NCBI GenBank assembly: GCA_964457335.1
Contig: CAYWGD010000021.1
Span: 15,690-79,689 of the forward strand
From: CAJBVW01 sp964457335
GTDB lineage: Bacteria; Myxococcota_A; UBA796; SXON01
Length of the DNA: 64,000 nt
Reading direction: 5' to 3'
The stretch's first letter is position 1, and each line of letters opens with the position of its first letter. This document shows positions 16,623 through 25,003 of this stretch, one piece after another. A model generated the notes under the pieces. It did not search any database, was not told the DNA's origin, and worked only from the letters and a program-made list of their open reading frames with translations. A program made the position numbers and the translations under genes.

Positions 16623-17573
16623 ATGCTCGCGTCCTTGTTCCTTTCCCTGGTCGTCCCCACCACCCTCGCCGGCGAGGTCACGGTCGTCGAGTCCTACGAC
16701 GCCTCGATCGGCCAGCTGCCCGAGGGCGTCGCCGTCAGCGCCGACGGCGACATCTACGTGGGCCTCGCCGGCACCGGCGAGCTCCGGCGGCTCGACCGCG
16801 AGACCTGGGAGGGCGAGAGCTTCGCCCAGTTCGACGTCGGCTACGGCTTCCTGCTCGGCATGGCGTTCGACGGCGACGACCTGTACGTCGCGCTCTGCTC
16901 CTTCGTGGCGGAGACCTCCGGCGTGTGGCGCGTGTACGACGACGGCACGACCGAGCGCGTCGTGGCCTTCACCGCGAGCGAGTTCCCGAACGACATCACT
17001 TTCGACGAGGCCGGGAACATGTACGTGACCGAGTCGATCGCCGGGGCGATCTGGAAGGTCCCGGCCGGCTCCACGACGCGCGAGCTCTGGGCCCAGGATG
17101 TGCTGCTCGTGGGCGACATCGAGGTCTCGCCCCTGCCGCTCCCCATCGGCGTCAACGGCATCACCTACGACGACGAGACCGACACCGTCGTGGTCGTGAA
17201 CTCCCAGGTGCCCTCGGTGATCGAGATCCCCGTGAACGGCGGCGCGGCCGGCCCGCTCTCCGTCCTCGCGTCCGGCGAGCACCTGCGCGGCGCCGACGGC
17301 GTGAACATCGACGCCAACGGCGATCTGCTCGTCGTCTCGAACTTCAACTCCGCGGTCCTGCGGCTCGACCGCGTCACCGGCGCCGCCACGACCCTCGCCG
17401 ACGCGGCCGACGGCCTCGTGTTCCCCGCCACCGCCGCCTTCGGGCAGTTCGGCCCCGACAAGCACGCGCTCTTCGTCACGAACTTCGGCTTCGGCGCCGG
17501 CCCCGACGCCCCGGTCGGGCTCCTCCGCGTCGAGGTCGGCGAGAAGAGCGAGAAGCACCCCGCGGGGCGCTAA
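16623..17573 (+). CDS. Exported SMP-30/NHL-like beta-propeller protein
   Basis: The 316-residue protein has a signal peptide (MLASLFLSLVVPTTLAG) and propeller-like repeats: GVAVSADGDIYVG, GMAFDGDDLYVAL, DITFDEAGNMYVTE, GITYDDETDTVVVVN, GVNIDANGDLLVVSN. The pattern matches SMP-30/gluconolactonase-like and strictosidine-synthase-like propellers, which can be binding proteins or lactonases. ATG at 16623 follows CGGAGG; an in-frame codon at 16575 would bury the signal. Its stop overlaps the stop of the convergent STAND gene (17570-17573). Confidence 0.75.
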   Translation: MLASLFLSLVVPTTLAGEVTVVESYDASIGQLPEGVAVSADGDIYVGLAGTGELRRLDRETWEGESFAQFDVGYGFLLGMAFDGDDLYVALCSFVAETSGVWRVYDDGTTERVVAFTASEFPNDITFDEAGNMYVTESIAGAIWKVPAGSTTRELWAQDVLLVGDIEVSPLPLPIGVNGITYDDETDTVVVVNSQVPSVIEIPVNGGAAGPLSVLASGEHLRGADGVNIDANGDLLVVSNFNSAVLRLDRVTGAATTLADAADGLVFPATAAFGQFGPDKHALFVTNFGFGAGPDAPVGLLRVEVGEKSEKHPAGR

Positions 17574-19993
17574 CCCAGCGCGATCTCGACGCCCGGGTCG
17601 AGGAGGTAACCCTCGGCCCGGCGCCGCAACACCGGCTCGAGCCCGAGCGCCCGGAGCTCCCGGACCGCCGTGTAGACCCGCGCGGACGCGGCCTCCGGGA
17701 GCGCGCTCTCGCCCGGCCAGCCGGCGGCGAAGAGGTCGTCCACCGTGAGCCCGCTGCCGGGGCGCTCCCGCCGCGCGGCGAGCAGCGCGGCGAGGATCCG
17801 GCGCAACGGGCCCCGCCGGGAGAGGTCGACGCGCCCGTTCGGCCGCTCGAACCAGCGGCCCTCGGCGTCCACGCGCCAGGTGACCGCGCCCCCCACGAAG
17901 CGGCGCGCCACCTGGGCCTCCGGGGACTCCCACGCGGGCGGCGGCGGCAGCGGCTCGCCGGCCGCCCAGGCGTCGAGCACGTCGAGCAGATCGGGCAGGC
18001 CGCCGGCCTCCCTCGCGGCGGCGAGCTCCGCCCGCAGGTTGGGGCCCGCGGCCGCCGCGGCGGCGAAGGCGGCGACCGTCCCGGGCTTGCACGGGGCCGA
18101 GGTCGAGAGCCGCGGGGCCGCCTCCGCGAAGCAGGCCCGGGCGCCCTCGCGGTCGCCGTTCGCCCACCGGAGGAGGCCGGCGGCGAAGCGCACGAAGCCC
18201 TCCAGCGCGGGCACGGCCAGCTCGATCCGGAGGGCCTCCGCGCGGGCGAGGTCCTCCGCGGCGAGGTCGCGGTGCCCGCGCAGGAGCTGCAGGATCGCGC
18301 GGCGGACGGTCAGCTCCAGCGCCGCCGGCCGGAAGACCTGCAGGTGCGTCGCCAGGGCGTCGTCGAACCGGGCCAGCGCCTCGTCGTGGCGCCGCTGCAT
18401 CACGCCGAGGATCCCGAGGTTCGCGAGGCCCGTCGCGAGCGCCCGCACGCTCCCGGCCTCGCGGAAGGCGCGCACGGCCGCCTCGATGTGCGTGCGCGTG
18501 CCGGCGTAGTTCCCGGTCTCGAAGTCGTAGGACCCGATGAGCCCGAGGCCGATCCCGCGCCGGTAGGGGTCGGGCGCGATCTCCACGCAGCGCACGGCGT
18601 ACGCGCGCGACTTCGCCTTCTCGCCGCGCTGGGCGTAGAGCCCCGCGAGCTCCCACAACGCCGAGCCGAGGAGCGCGGCGTCCCCGAGGGTCTCCGCGAG
18701 CGCGACCGCCGCGTCCGCGGCCGCCTGCGCCTCCTCCATCCGGTCCTGGTAGCGGCAGTGCGCCGACCACTCGGTCAGGAGCTCCACGCCCGCGTCGCCG
18801 CCGACGGCGCGCGCCAGGGGCACGGGATCGCCGAGCAGGTCGGCGCCCCAGTGCGGCCCGTGGATGCGCACGGAGGCCACGATGCCCACCGCGATCCGCG
18901 CCGCCGCGAGCGGATCGCCCGCCGCGCGGGCCCAGGCCGCCTCCAGGTTCGGCCGCTCGACGCGGAGCGCGGCCGCCGCGCGTACGGCGTCGGCGCCGTG
19001 GGAGGCCCGACGGAGCGCCTGGCCCTGCTCGGCGAACCACGCGCGGTGGCGGGCCTCCGCGTTCCGCAGCCCCTCGCCGCCCTCGGCCTCCGCGATGCGC
19101 CGCAGCCCGTCGAACACGTGGAAGCGCCCGTCCCGCCAGGCCAGCGCCGAGCGCTCCCGCAGCGCGGTCAGGCGGTCGAGCGCGTCCTCCCCGAGCACCG
19201 CCTCGGCCGCCGGGAGGTCGAAGCCGCCGCGGAACACCGCGCACGCCGCCAGGGCGGCCCGATCCTCGGCCCCGAGCAGGTCCCAGGCGTAGCGCAGGGC
19301 GCCGTCGAGGGTCCCGTGCCGGCCGCCCGCGAGGAGCCGCGGCCGGTCGAGGCGCTCCAGGATCTGCGCCGGGGTCAGCACCCCGAAGCGCCCCGCCGCG
19401 AGCTCCAGCGCGAGCGGCAGCCCGCCGAGCCGCTCGGCCAGCGCGCTCCAGACCGGGTCCGCCGCGTCCACGCGCGCGTCCAGGGCCCGCTCCTGGACCC
19501 GGGTCACGAGCAGCGCGACCGCGTCGGCCTGCGCGAGCGGGCCCAGCTCCAGCACGCGGACGCCGGCCGGCCGGACCACCGACGTGACCGCCCACGCCAC
19601 GTCCGGGGCCGCGCGCTCCAGCCGCGCCACCTCGTCCCAGGCGGCCGCGTCGAGGTGCTCGGCGGCGTCGAGCGCCACCACCGCGAGGGGGCCCTTCGCG
19701 AGCGCGGCGACCACCTGCGCGCCGGCGTCCTCGGCGCGCGCGAAGCTCACCCCCAGCGCCGCGCCCAGGGCGGCCCAGAGGTCCGCGGGCGTCGACGCGT
19801 GCGCGAGGCCCACCCAGGCGGCGTCCCCCCGATCCGCGACCAGCGCGGCCAGCAGCGTCGACTTCCCGACCCCGGGCGGCCCCACGAGCGCCGTGACGCG
19901 GCCGGGCACGAGCGCGTCGCGGAGGAGCGCGAGCGCGTCGTCCCGCCCGAAGAGCGTGCGCGGGACGGCGGGCAGCGAGCGGGGCGGGGCCAT
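17570..19993 (-). CDS. STAND-type ATPase with TPR-like repeats and C-terminal winged-helix domain
   Basis: The 807-residue protein starts with a P-loop NTPase (TLFGRDDALALLRD, Walker A GPPGVGKST about 38-46, LAVVALDAAEHL as Walker B, GLPLALELAAG as the STAND GLPL motif). About 350 residues of helical TPR-like repeats follow. It ends with an OmpR/SARP-type winged helix (about 715-800: LRRILAALLAARRERPG..LTVDDLFAAGWPGE..ARVYTAVRELRALGLE.., EGYLLDP). The order NTPase-TPR-wHTH is reversed from typical SARP/AfsR regulators. It is probably a signal-gated transcription regulator; targets are unknown. Confidence 0.8.
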   Translation of the reverse strand: MAPPRSLPAVPRTLFGRDDALALLRDALVPGRVTALVGPPGVGKSTLLAALVADRGDAAWVGLAHASTPADLWAALGAALGVSFARAEDAGAQVVAALAKGPLAVVALDAAEHLDAAAWDEVARLERAAPDVAWAVTSVVRPAGVRVLELGPLAQADAVALLVTRVQERALDARVDAADPVWSALAERLGGLPLALELAAGRFGVLTPAQILERLDRPRLLAGGRHGTLDGALRYAWDLLGAEDRAALAACAVFRGGFDLPAAEAVLGEDALDRLTALRERSALAWRDGRFHVFDGLRRIAEAEGGEGLRNAEARHRAWFAEQGQALRRASHGADAVRAAAALRVERPNLEAAWARAAGDPLAAARIAVGIVASVRIHGPHWGADLLGDPVPLARAVGGDAGVELLTEWSAHCRYQDRMEEAQAAADAAVALAETLGDAALLGSALWELAGLYAQRGEKAKSRAYAVRCVEIAPDPYRRGIGLGLIGSYDFETGNYAGTRTHIEAAVRAFREAGSVRALATGLANLGILGVMQRRHDEALARFDDALATHLQVFRPAALELTVRRAILQLLRGHRDLAAEDLARAEALRIELAVPALEGFVRFAAGLLRWANGDREGARACFAEAAPRLSTSAPCKPGTVAAFAAAAAAGPNLRAELAAAREAGGLPDLLDVLDAWAAGEPLPPPPAWESPEAQVARRFVGGAVTWRVDAEGRWFERPNGRVDLSRRGPLRRILAALLAARRERPGSGLTVDDLFAAGWPGESALPEAASARVYTAVRELRALGLEPVLRRRAEGYLLDPGVEIALG

Positions 19994-20121
19994 GCCGCCG
20001 ACGTATCCGGGGCCGCCCTCAGGATCGGAGCCCTCGGCTTCAGGTTTCTTCAGGAGCCTTCGATCCGCGCCCCGAGCATGTTCCTGGGGCGCGGCACCCG
20101 CGCCGAGACCGAGGAGACCCC

Positions 20122-20883
20122 ATGCGCACCGTCCCGACCTTCCTCCTTTCCTTCGTCCTCACCGGCTGCACCGGCGGGGCCACCGTCGAGCTCCCGGAGG
20201 ACACCGGCGATCCCGCCGACACCGACACCCGCGACAGCGCCGACACCGGCGACACCGCCGACACGGGCGACACCGCCGACACCGGCGAGCCCGTCGAGGA
20301 GGTGGCCTGCCCGTCCTACTTCCCGCTCGACCGCGACGGCGCCTGGTGGACCTACGACGTCCAGGGCTTCCCGCTCACCTTCACCGCCACCGGCGCGACC
20401 GAGTGGAACGGCCTGACGGTGTACGGCCAGGTCATGTCGGCGCCCGAGTACGGCATCGAGGTCGTGTCCTGGTACACCTGCGAGGCCGACGGCCTGCACC
20501 AGGCCGGCGTCGACCTCGACATGTCCGGCCAGCGCGTGACCTACTTCTACGATCCGCAGCCGCTGCTCATGCCGAAACACCCCGAGGTCGGCGCCACCTG
20601 GACCGTCGACTACACCATCTACGAGGAGTCCGAGGGCGGCGCGAGCTACGTCGCCGGTGACGGCCCCGTCGCCTACGCCGGCGAGGGCACGCCCGACACC
20701 TTCCGCGGCACCATCACCACCATCGAGACGCTCGAGCTCGAGGCCGGCACCTTCGATGCCTGGGTGCTCGACTTCGAGCAGCAGGGCTACACCGACCGCA
20801 TGTGGTGGGCCGACGGCGTCGGCTACGTCCGCCAGGGCGTCGCGCCCGAGAACATGGACCTCGTGGAGTACGGCCCGATGTAG
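20122..20883 (+). CDS. Lipoprotein with Asp-Thr-Gly linker
   Basis: A 253-residue product beginning MRTVPTFLLSFVLTGC (clear lipobox), then a linker built of DTGDTAD repeats (about residues 27-55), then a soluble domain of about 190 residues rich in beta strands (YFPLDRDGAWWTYDV.., VGATWTVDYTI.., DRMWWADGVGYVRQG). The last segment resembles domains seen in uncharacterised bacterial lipoproteins where W-W-x-x-G-x-G-x-V marks a strand pair; no enzyme motif is seen. Its 3' side runs into low-complexity sequence and an assembly gap. Confidence 0.75.
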   Translation: MRTVPTFLLSFVLTGCTGGATVELPEDTGDPADTDTRDSADTGDTADTGDTADTGEPVEEVACPSYFPLDRDGAWWTYDVQGFPLTFTATGATEWNGLTVYGQVMSAPEYGIEVVSWYTCEADGLHQAGVDLDMSGQRVTYFYDPQPLLMPKHPEVGATWTVDYTIYEESEGGASYVAGDGPVAYAGEGTPDTFRGTITTIETLELEAGTFDAWVLDFEQQGYTDRMWWADGVGYVRQGVAPENMDLVEYGPM

Positions 20884-21307
20884 GGCCGGGCGGGGGCGGT
20901 CGGAGGTCTCTCCGGGGCACCCGGCCGCCCGCACCGTGTTGTGTCCGCGGCCCGCACGCGGCGTCCGGTGCGTCGGCGGCGGTGCCCCGTGGAGCGTCGG
21001 GGGGGCGGGGGGCCCGGTGGCGCGGGGGGGGGGGGGGGCGTTGGCCGGGGACACACCCCCCCCCCCCCCGGCCCCCCCCCCCCCCCCCCCCGGCCCCGCC
21101 GGCCCNNNNNNNNNNGGGGGCGGTCCCCGGTGGTGCGCGGGCGCCGGGGGGGCCGGGTGGGGGGGGGGGGGGTGGGCAGCTTGGCGGGTACCCCCCCCCC
21201 CCCCACCCGGCCCCCCACGCCGCCGCACCGGCGGCCGCGCGGACCTTTGGGCCACGCAAGCCCGGCGGGCCGCCGGGTGCCCCGGAAAAGACTCCGGGGC
21301 CCCTGCC
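20884..21307. other. Low-complexity G/C runs around an assembly gap, no gene
   Basis: About 420 bp without a credible gene. G and C homopolymers flank ten N at 21106-21115, so sequence here is unreliable. A fragment GGGGCGTTGGCCGGGG (21037-21052 region) resembles the hairpin element but lacks the conserved TTCTT end. Open frames translated through it are proline/glycine artefacts. Confidence 0.85.
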
Positions 21308-22111
21308 TCAGACCCCCGACAGGTGGCCCTCGAGCGCCCGGACGAAGCGCTTCGCCTCGGCGATGGGGGCCATGTGGCCGGCGCCGTCGAAGACCTCGAG
21401 GCGGGCGGCGGGGAGCGTCTCGGCGAGGACGCGGCACACCCCGCGGGCGGCCCTCGGCGAGCGCGTGCCGCTCATGATCAGCGTGGGGACGCGAACGTCG
21501 AAGCGCTCGACGGGCCAGGCCTCGTCGACCAGCGCGCGGACCTCGAGGAAGCTCTTGCGGCCGCTGGCGAGGAGCGCGGCGCGCGTCCGCTCGGAGAGGG
21601 CGACCCAGGCGCCGGGCCCGTTCCAGAAGTCGACGAAGCGCTGGAGCCAGGCCTCGTCGCCGCCGGTGGCGGGGTCGAAGAAGGTGGGGTCGAGCGCGTC
21701 GCGCAACGACGCGGCGCCCTCGGGGTCGTGCGCGTCGAGGACGCCGAAGGCGACGGGCTCGTAGACGGCGAGGGAGCGGACGAGCGCCGGGGCCTCGGTG
21801 GCGAGGCGCAGGGCGAGGAGCCCGCCGTAGGAGTGCCCGACGAGGTGGACGGGCGCGCCGGCGTGCTCGGCGACGGCCCGCACGACCGCGATGTCGGCGG
21901 CGAGCGCGTAGTGGTCGGGGTCGGGCCAGGGGTCGGTGCCCCCGCAGCCGAGGAGGTCGGGGGCGAGCACCCGCCAGGCCTCGGCGAGCCGCGGCGCCAC
22001 GGGGCCCCACTGCGCCGCCCCCAAACCGGAGGCGTGGACGAGCACGACGGGCGAGCCCTCGCCGCGATCGAGGAGCGCGACGTGGCGGCCGTCGACGACG
22101 AGCGCGCTCAA
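21308..22111 (-). CDS. Alpha/beta-hydrolase
   Basis: A 267-residue cytoplasmic hydrolase. It has an HASGLGAAQW oxyanion region, nucleophile elbow GHSYGG (VHLVGHSYGGLLAL), LIMSGTRSP near the acid position and DGAGHMAPI with the catalytic histidine. The substrate is unknown; the fold fits esterases, haloperoxidase-like enzymes and C-C hydrolases. A TTG start at 22111 overlaps the stop of the upstream gene, so it is translationally coupled as the last of three overlapping leftward genes. Confidence 0.85.
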   Translation of the reverse strand: MSALVVDGRHVALLDRGEGSPVVLVHASGLGAAQWGPVAPRLAEAWRVLAPDLLGCGGTDPWPDPDHYALAADIAVVRAVAEHAGAPVHLVGHSYGGLLALRLATEAPALVRSLAVYEPVAFGVLDAHDPEGAASLRDALDPTFFDPATGGDEAWLQRFVDFWNGPGAWVALSERTRAALLASGRKSFLEVRALVDEAWPVERFDVRVPTLIMSGTRSPRAARGVCRVLAETLPAARLEVFDGAGHMAPIAEAKRFVRALEGHLSGV

Positions 22112-22557
22112 TGCGCCTCCGCGTCGTAGGTGACCTCGATGATCGCGCCCCGATCGCCCTCGTGGCGGACGGAGCGCACCGCGCCCCAGGGCAGCCGGAA
22201 GGCGAGGGGACCGGGCTGCGGCGGGGGGGCGTACATGAGGTCGTGCACGCTGCTCGCGAGCCACTCGCGGCAGATCGCGTCGTGGAAGTCCTTGCGCGCG
22301 TCCTCCCAGTCGAGGTTCCCGTTGGCGTCCTCGGCGGGGCGGCGCACGGCGTAGCGCAGCTCGAAGCCGAGCAGGCGCCCGCCCACGAAGCGGAGCGCCA
22401 CGAGGAGCGCGCGCCCGCGCGGATCCTCGACCTCGCGGACGAGCACGCCCGACACGGCCGTCGGGGACCAGCCGCGGGCGCGGGCCGCGGCCTCGGACAG
22501 ATCGGCGCTCACGACGGCGTCCGCGAGCGCGAGCGCGCCCGCGGCGCGGAAGCTCAC
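22108..22557 (-). CDS. Conserved-looking hypothetical protein
   Basis: The 149-residue product is soluble, with no signal peptide or membrane helix. It starts VSFRAAGALALADAVVSADL and ends IIEVTYDAEAH, with a middle ELRYAVRRPAEDANGNLDWEDARKDFHDAIC. I do not recognise the family. Its GTG start overlaps the stop of the upstream lipoprotein gene and its stop overlaps the hydrolase start. This arrangement and the protein-like composition are the evidence that it is real. Confidence 0.65.
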   Translation of the reverse strand: MSFRAAGALALADAVVSADLSEAAARARGWSPTAVSGVLVREVEDPRGRALLVALRFVGGRLLGFELRYAVRRPAEDANGNLDWEDARKDFHDAICREWLASSVHDLMYAPPPQPGPLAFRLPWGAVRSVRHEGDRGAIIEVTYDAEAH

Positions 22558-23372
22558 CAGAGCACCGGGTTCGTCGTCGCGCCCCACCAGCCCCCGACGA
22601 GCGGGTCTTCGCCGGTCGAGCGGCCGCTCGACGCGTCGATCGTGATGACCTGGCCCCCCGACGTGAAGCCGTAGAGCTCGCCGTAGGCGTAGCCGAGGCC
22701 GTACACAGCGGTCACGCCGACAGTGCCGCGGCGGCGCGCGGTGCCGGTGTTCGGGTCCACCTGCACGAGGCCGTCGCCACCGGTCACGGTCCAGTAGAGC
22801 ATCCCGTCGGGCAGGCCGATGATGTCGCCGGAGGTGTCGTACTGCCCCGGGGACACGAGCGGGGTGAGGCGGCCGTTCGTCGTGTCCACGAAGGAGACGC
22901 CCGCGCCCGCGCCCACGAGCCGCCCGTCGGACACGAAGGTGAGGCCGGTCATCTCGTCGTCCAGGTACGCGACGAAGCGGCACTCGGCGGTGTTCGGGTT
23001 GATGCGGTAGAGCGCGTCGTAGCTCCCGCCGAACATGATGCCGTCGAGGTCGATGGCGATGTCCGTCATGGAGGTGACGGCCCGGCCCCCCTCGGTGAAC
23101 GTGCCGATGCGGGTGGCCACCCCGGTGTTGGGGTCGAAGCTGAAGAGCGTCGTCGCGGTGTTGACGTACACGGCCTCCGTCGCGACCTCGCCGGTGTCGG
23201 GCACCACGACGATCCCGGAGTCGCCGGTGTCGGCGGTGTCGGGATCGGCGCCCGTGTCGGGGGCGGGATTCCCGGTGTCCGCCGGGTCCTCCGGCGAGGG
23301 CTCGGGCTCCTTCCGGTTCAGGTCGTAGTCCGTGCACGCTGCGAGAAAAGCAATGACGCAGACGAGTCGCAT
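22554..23372 (-). CDS. Beta-propeller-like lipoprotein
   Basis: The 272-residue product has a lipoprotein signal (MRLVCVIAFLAAC), a Pro/Asp/Thr linker (DTGADPDTADTGDSG) and repeated strand motifs of a propeller: LFSFDPNTGVATRIGTF, LYRINPNTAECRFVAYL, SFVDTTNGRLTPLV, LVQVDPNTGTARRRGTV, VITIDASSGRSTGED. Each blade has the form x-x-x-D-P-N-T-G. It probably sits on the outer membrane. It is the first gene of an overlapping three-gene run leftward. Confidence 0.78.
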   Translation of the reverse strand: MRLVCVIAFLAACTDYDLNRKEPEPSPEDPADTGNPAPDTGADPDTADTGDSGIVVVPDTGEVATEAVYVNTATTLFSFDPNTGVATRIGTFTEGGRAVTSMTDIAIDLDGIMFGGSYDALYRINPNTAECRFVAYLDDEMTGLTFVSDGRLVGAGAGVSFVDTTNGRLTPLVSPGQYDTSGDIIGLPDGMLYWTVTGGDGLVQVDPNTGTARRRGTVGVTAVYGLGYAYGELYGFTSGGQVITIDASSGRSTGEDPLVGGWWGATTNPVLW

Positions 23373-23539
23373 GGAGGGATCCCGGGCGCCTTGCGCGCGT
23401 TAGATGCCTCGGCCTTCGGAGGACCGATGCGGGAGCGTCTAACCGTCGCGCCGGAGCCCGGCGCCGGAGATTCGGCCGCTCGCGAGGTCCGGTCCGCTCG
23501 GTTCGAGCGGCGGTGCGTCCGGGGAGGCACGGGGGGAGC

Positions 23540-24991
23540 GTGGGCGCGGAAGAGCTGAAGCACGAATGCGGGATCTTCGGGATCCTCGACGATCCGGACG
23601 CCGCGCGGCTCTGCTACCTCGGGCTGCACGCGCTCCAGCACCGCGGCCAGGAGGCCGCGGGCATGGTGACGCGTCGCGAGGGCACGCTGCAGGCCCACCG
23701 CGGGGAGGGCCTCGTGCAGGAGGTCTTCGACGAGTCGTCGCTGCGCAGCCTCGAGGGCGACTCCGCGATCGGGCACGTGCGCTACGCGACGACGGGCGGG
23801 AGCAACCTCCGCAACGTCCAGCCCTTCCTGGTGCGCACCAAGGAGGGCCAGGTCGCGATCGCCCACAACGGCACGCTCACGAACGCCGACGCGCTCCGCG
23901 TCGAGCTGGAGGAGCGGGGGTCGATCTTCGGGTCCACGTCGGACACCGAGGTGATCCTCCACCTCCTGGCGGCGAGCGACCAGAAGACCTTCATCAACCG
24001 CCTCGTCGACGCGCTCCGGCGCGTCGAGGGCGCCTACTGCCTGCTGCTCTTGACCGCGCGCCGCATGGTGGCCGTGCGCGACCCGTTCGGCTTCCGGCCG
24101 CTCGTGCTCGGGCGCCGCGGGAACGGCTGGATCGTGGCGTCGGAGACCGCGGCGATCGAGTTCGCCCAGGGGCAGGTGATCCGCGAGATCGAGCCCGGCG
24201 AGATGGTCATCATCGAGGAGGACCGGGTCGAGTCGATCCGCCCCTTCCCCCGCCAGCCGCGCCGCGCCTGCATCTTCGAGTACGTGTACTTCGCGCGCCC
24301 CGACACGACGCTGTTCGGCCGCGAGGTCTACCCGGCGCGGGTGCGCATGGGCGAGATCCTCGCGCGCGAGTTCCCGGCCCGCGCGGACGTGGTCATCCCC
24401 GTGCCGGACAGCGGCACGCCCGCCGCGCTCGGCTTCGCGCGCCAGAGCGGGCTCCCGTTCCAGATGGGGCTCTTGCGCAGCCACTACGTCGGCCGCACCT
24501 TCATCGAGCCCAGCCAGCGCATCCGCGACTTCGGGGTGCGGCTCAAGCTCCAGCCGGTCAAGTCCGTGGTGTCCGGGCGCCGGGTGGTCGTCGTGGACGA
24601 CTCGATCGTCCGCGGGACCACGTCGCAGAAGATCGTCCGCATGTTGCGGCAGGCGGGCGCGGCGGAGGTGCACTTCCGCATCTCGAGCCCGCCGATGACG
24701 GGGCCCTGCTACTACGGCATCGACACGCCCGACCGCGAGCACCTCGTGGCGCACCGCATGGACGTCGCGCGCACCCGCGCGTTCCTGGACTGCGACTCGC
24801 TCGCGTACCTGTCCATCGAGGCGCTGCGCGAGGCGGTGCAGGAGGACGGCACGAAGATGTGCGACGCCTGCTTCACCGGCAACTACCCGGTGATGCCCGT
24901 CGAACCCCGGCCGACCGCCCAGCTCCCGCTTTTCGGGGAGCCCGGCCCGGACGAGCGCACGGAGCCGACGCGAGGGCGCTTTCTGCTATAG
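23540..24991 (+). CDS. purF: Amidophosphoribosyltransferase
   Basis: A 483-residue PurF. The N-terminal glutaminase nucleophile follows a short propeptide (MGAEELKHE-CGIFGI), so Cys10 becomes residue 1 after processing. The glutaminase core has LQHRGQEAAG, and the PRPP loop is VVVVDDSIVRGTTS. Cysteines in RRACIFEY, DCDSLAYLS and CDACFTGNYP match the iron-sulfur form of the enzyme known from Bacillus. It makes phosphoribosylamine, the first step of purine synthesis. GTG at 23540 is preferred; GTG at 23513 is an alternative. The Hsp70 gene follows after 12 bp. Confidence 0.95.
   Translation: MGAEELKHECGIFGILDDPDAARLCYLGLHALQHRGQEAAGMVTRREGTLQAHRGEGLVQEVFDESSLRSLEGDSAIGHVRYATTGGSNLRNVQPFLVRTKEGQVAIAHNGTLTNADALRVELEERGSIFGSTSDTEVILHLLAASDQKTFINRLVDALRRVEGAYCLLLLTARRMVAVRDPFGFRPLVLGRRGNGWIVASETAAIEFAQGQVIREIEPGEMVIIEEDRVESIRPFPRQPRRACIFEYVYFARPDTTLFGREVYPARVRMGEILAREFPARADVVIPVPDSGTPAALGFARQSGLPFQMGLLRSHYVGRTFIEPSQRIRDFGVRLKLQPVKSVVSGRRVVVVDDSIVRGTTSQKIVRMLRQAGAAEVHFRISSPPMTGPCYYGIDTPDREHLVAHRMDVARTRAFLDCDSLAYLSIEALREAVQEDGTKMCDACFTGNYPVMPVEPRPTAQLPLFGEPGPDERTEPTRGRFLL
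24986..24991 (+). promoter_or_regulatory. Possible -10 hexamer overlapping the purF stop
   Basis: TATAGT-like sequence (GCTATAGT) covers the purF stop codon 13-18 bases ahead of the Hsp70 ATG. In this GC-rich DNA it stands out, but no clear -35 box was found, so a separate Hsp70 promoter is only possible. Confidence 0.3.
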
Positions 24992-25003
24992 TCCGCGGCG
25001 CCC

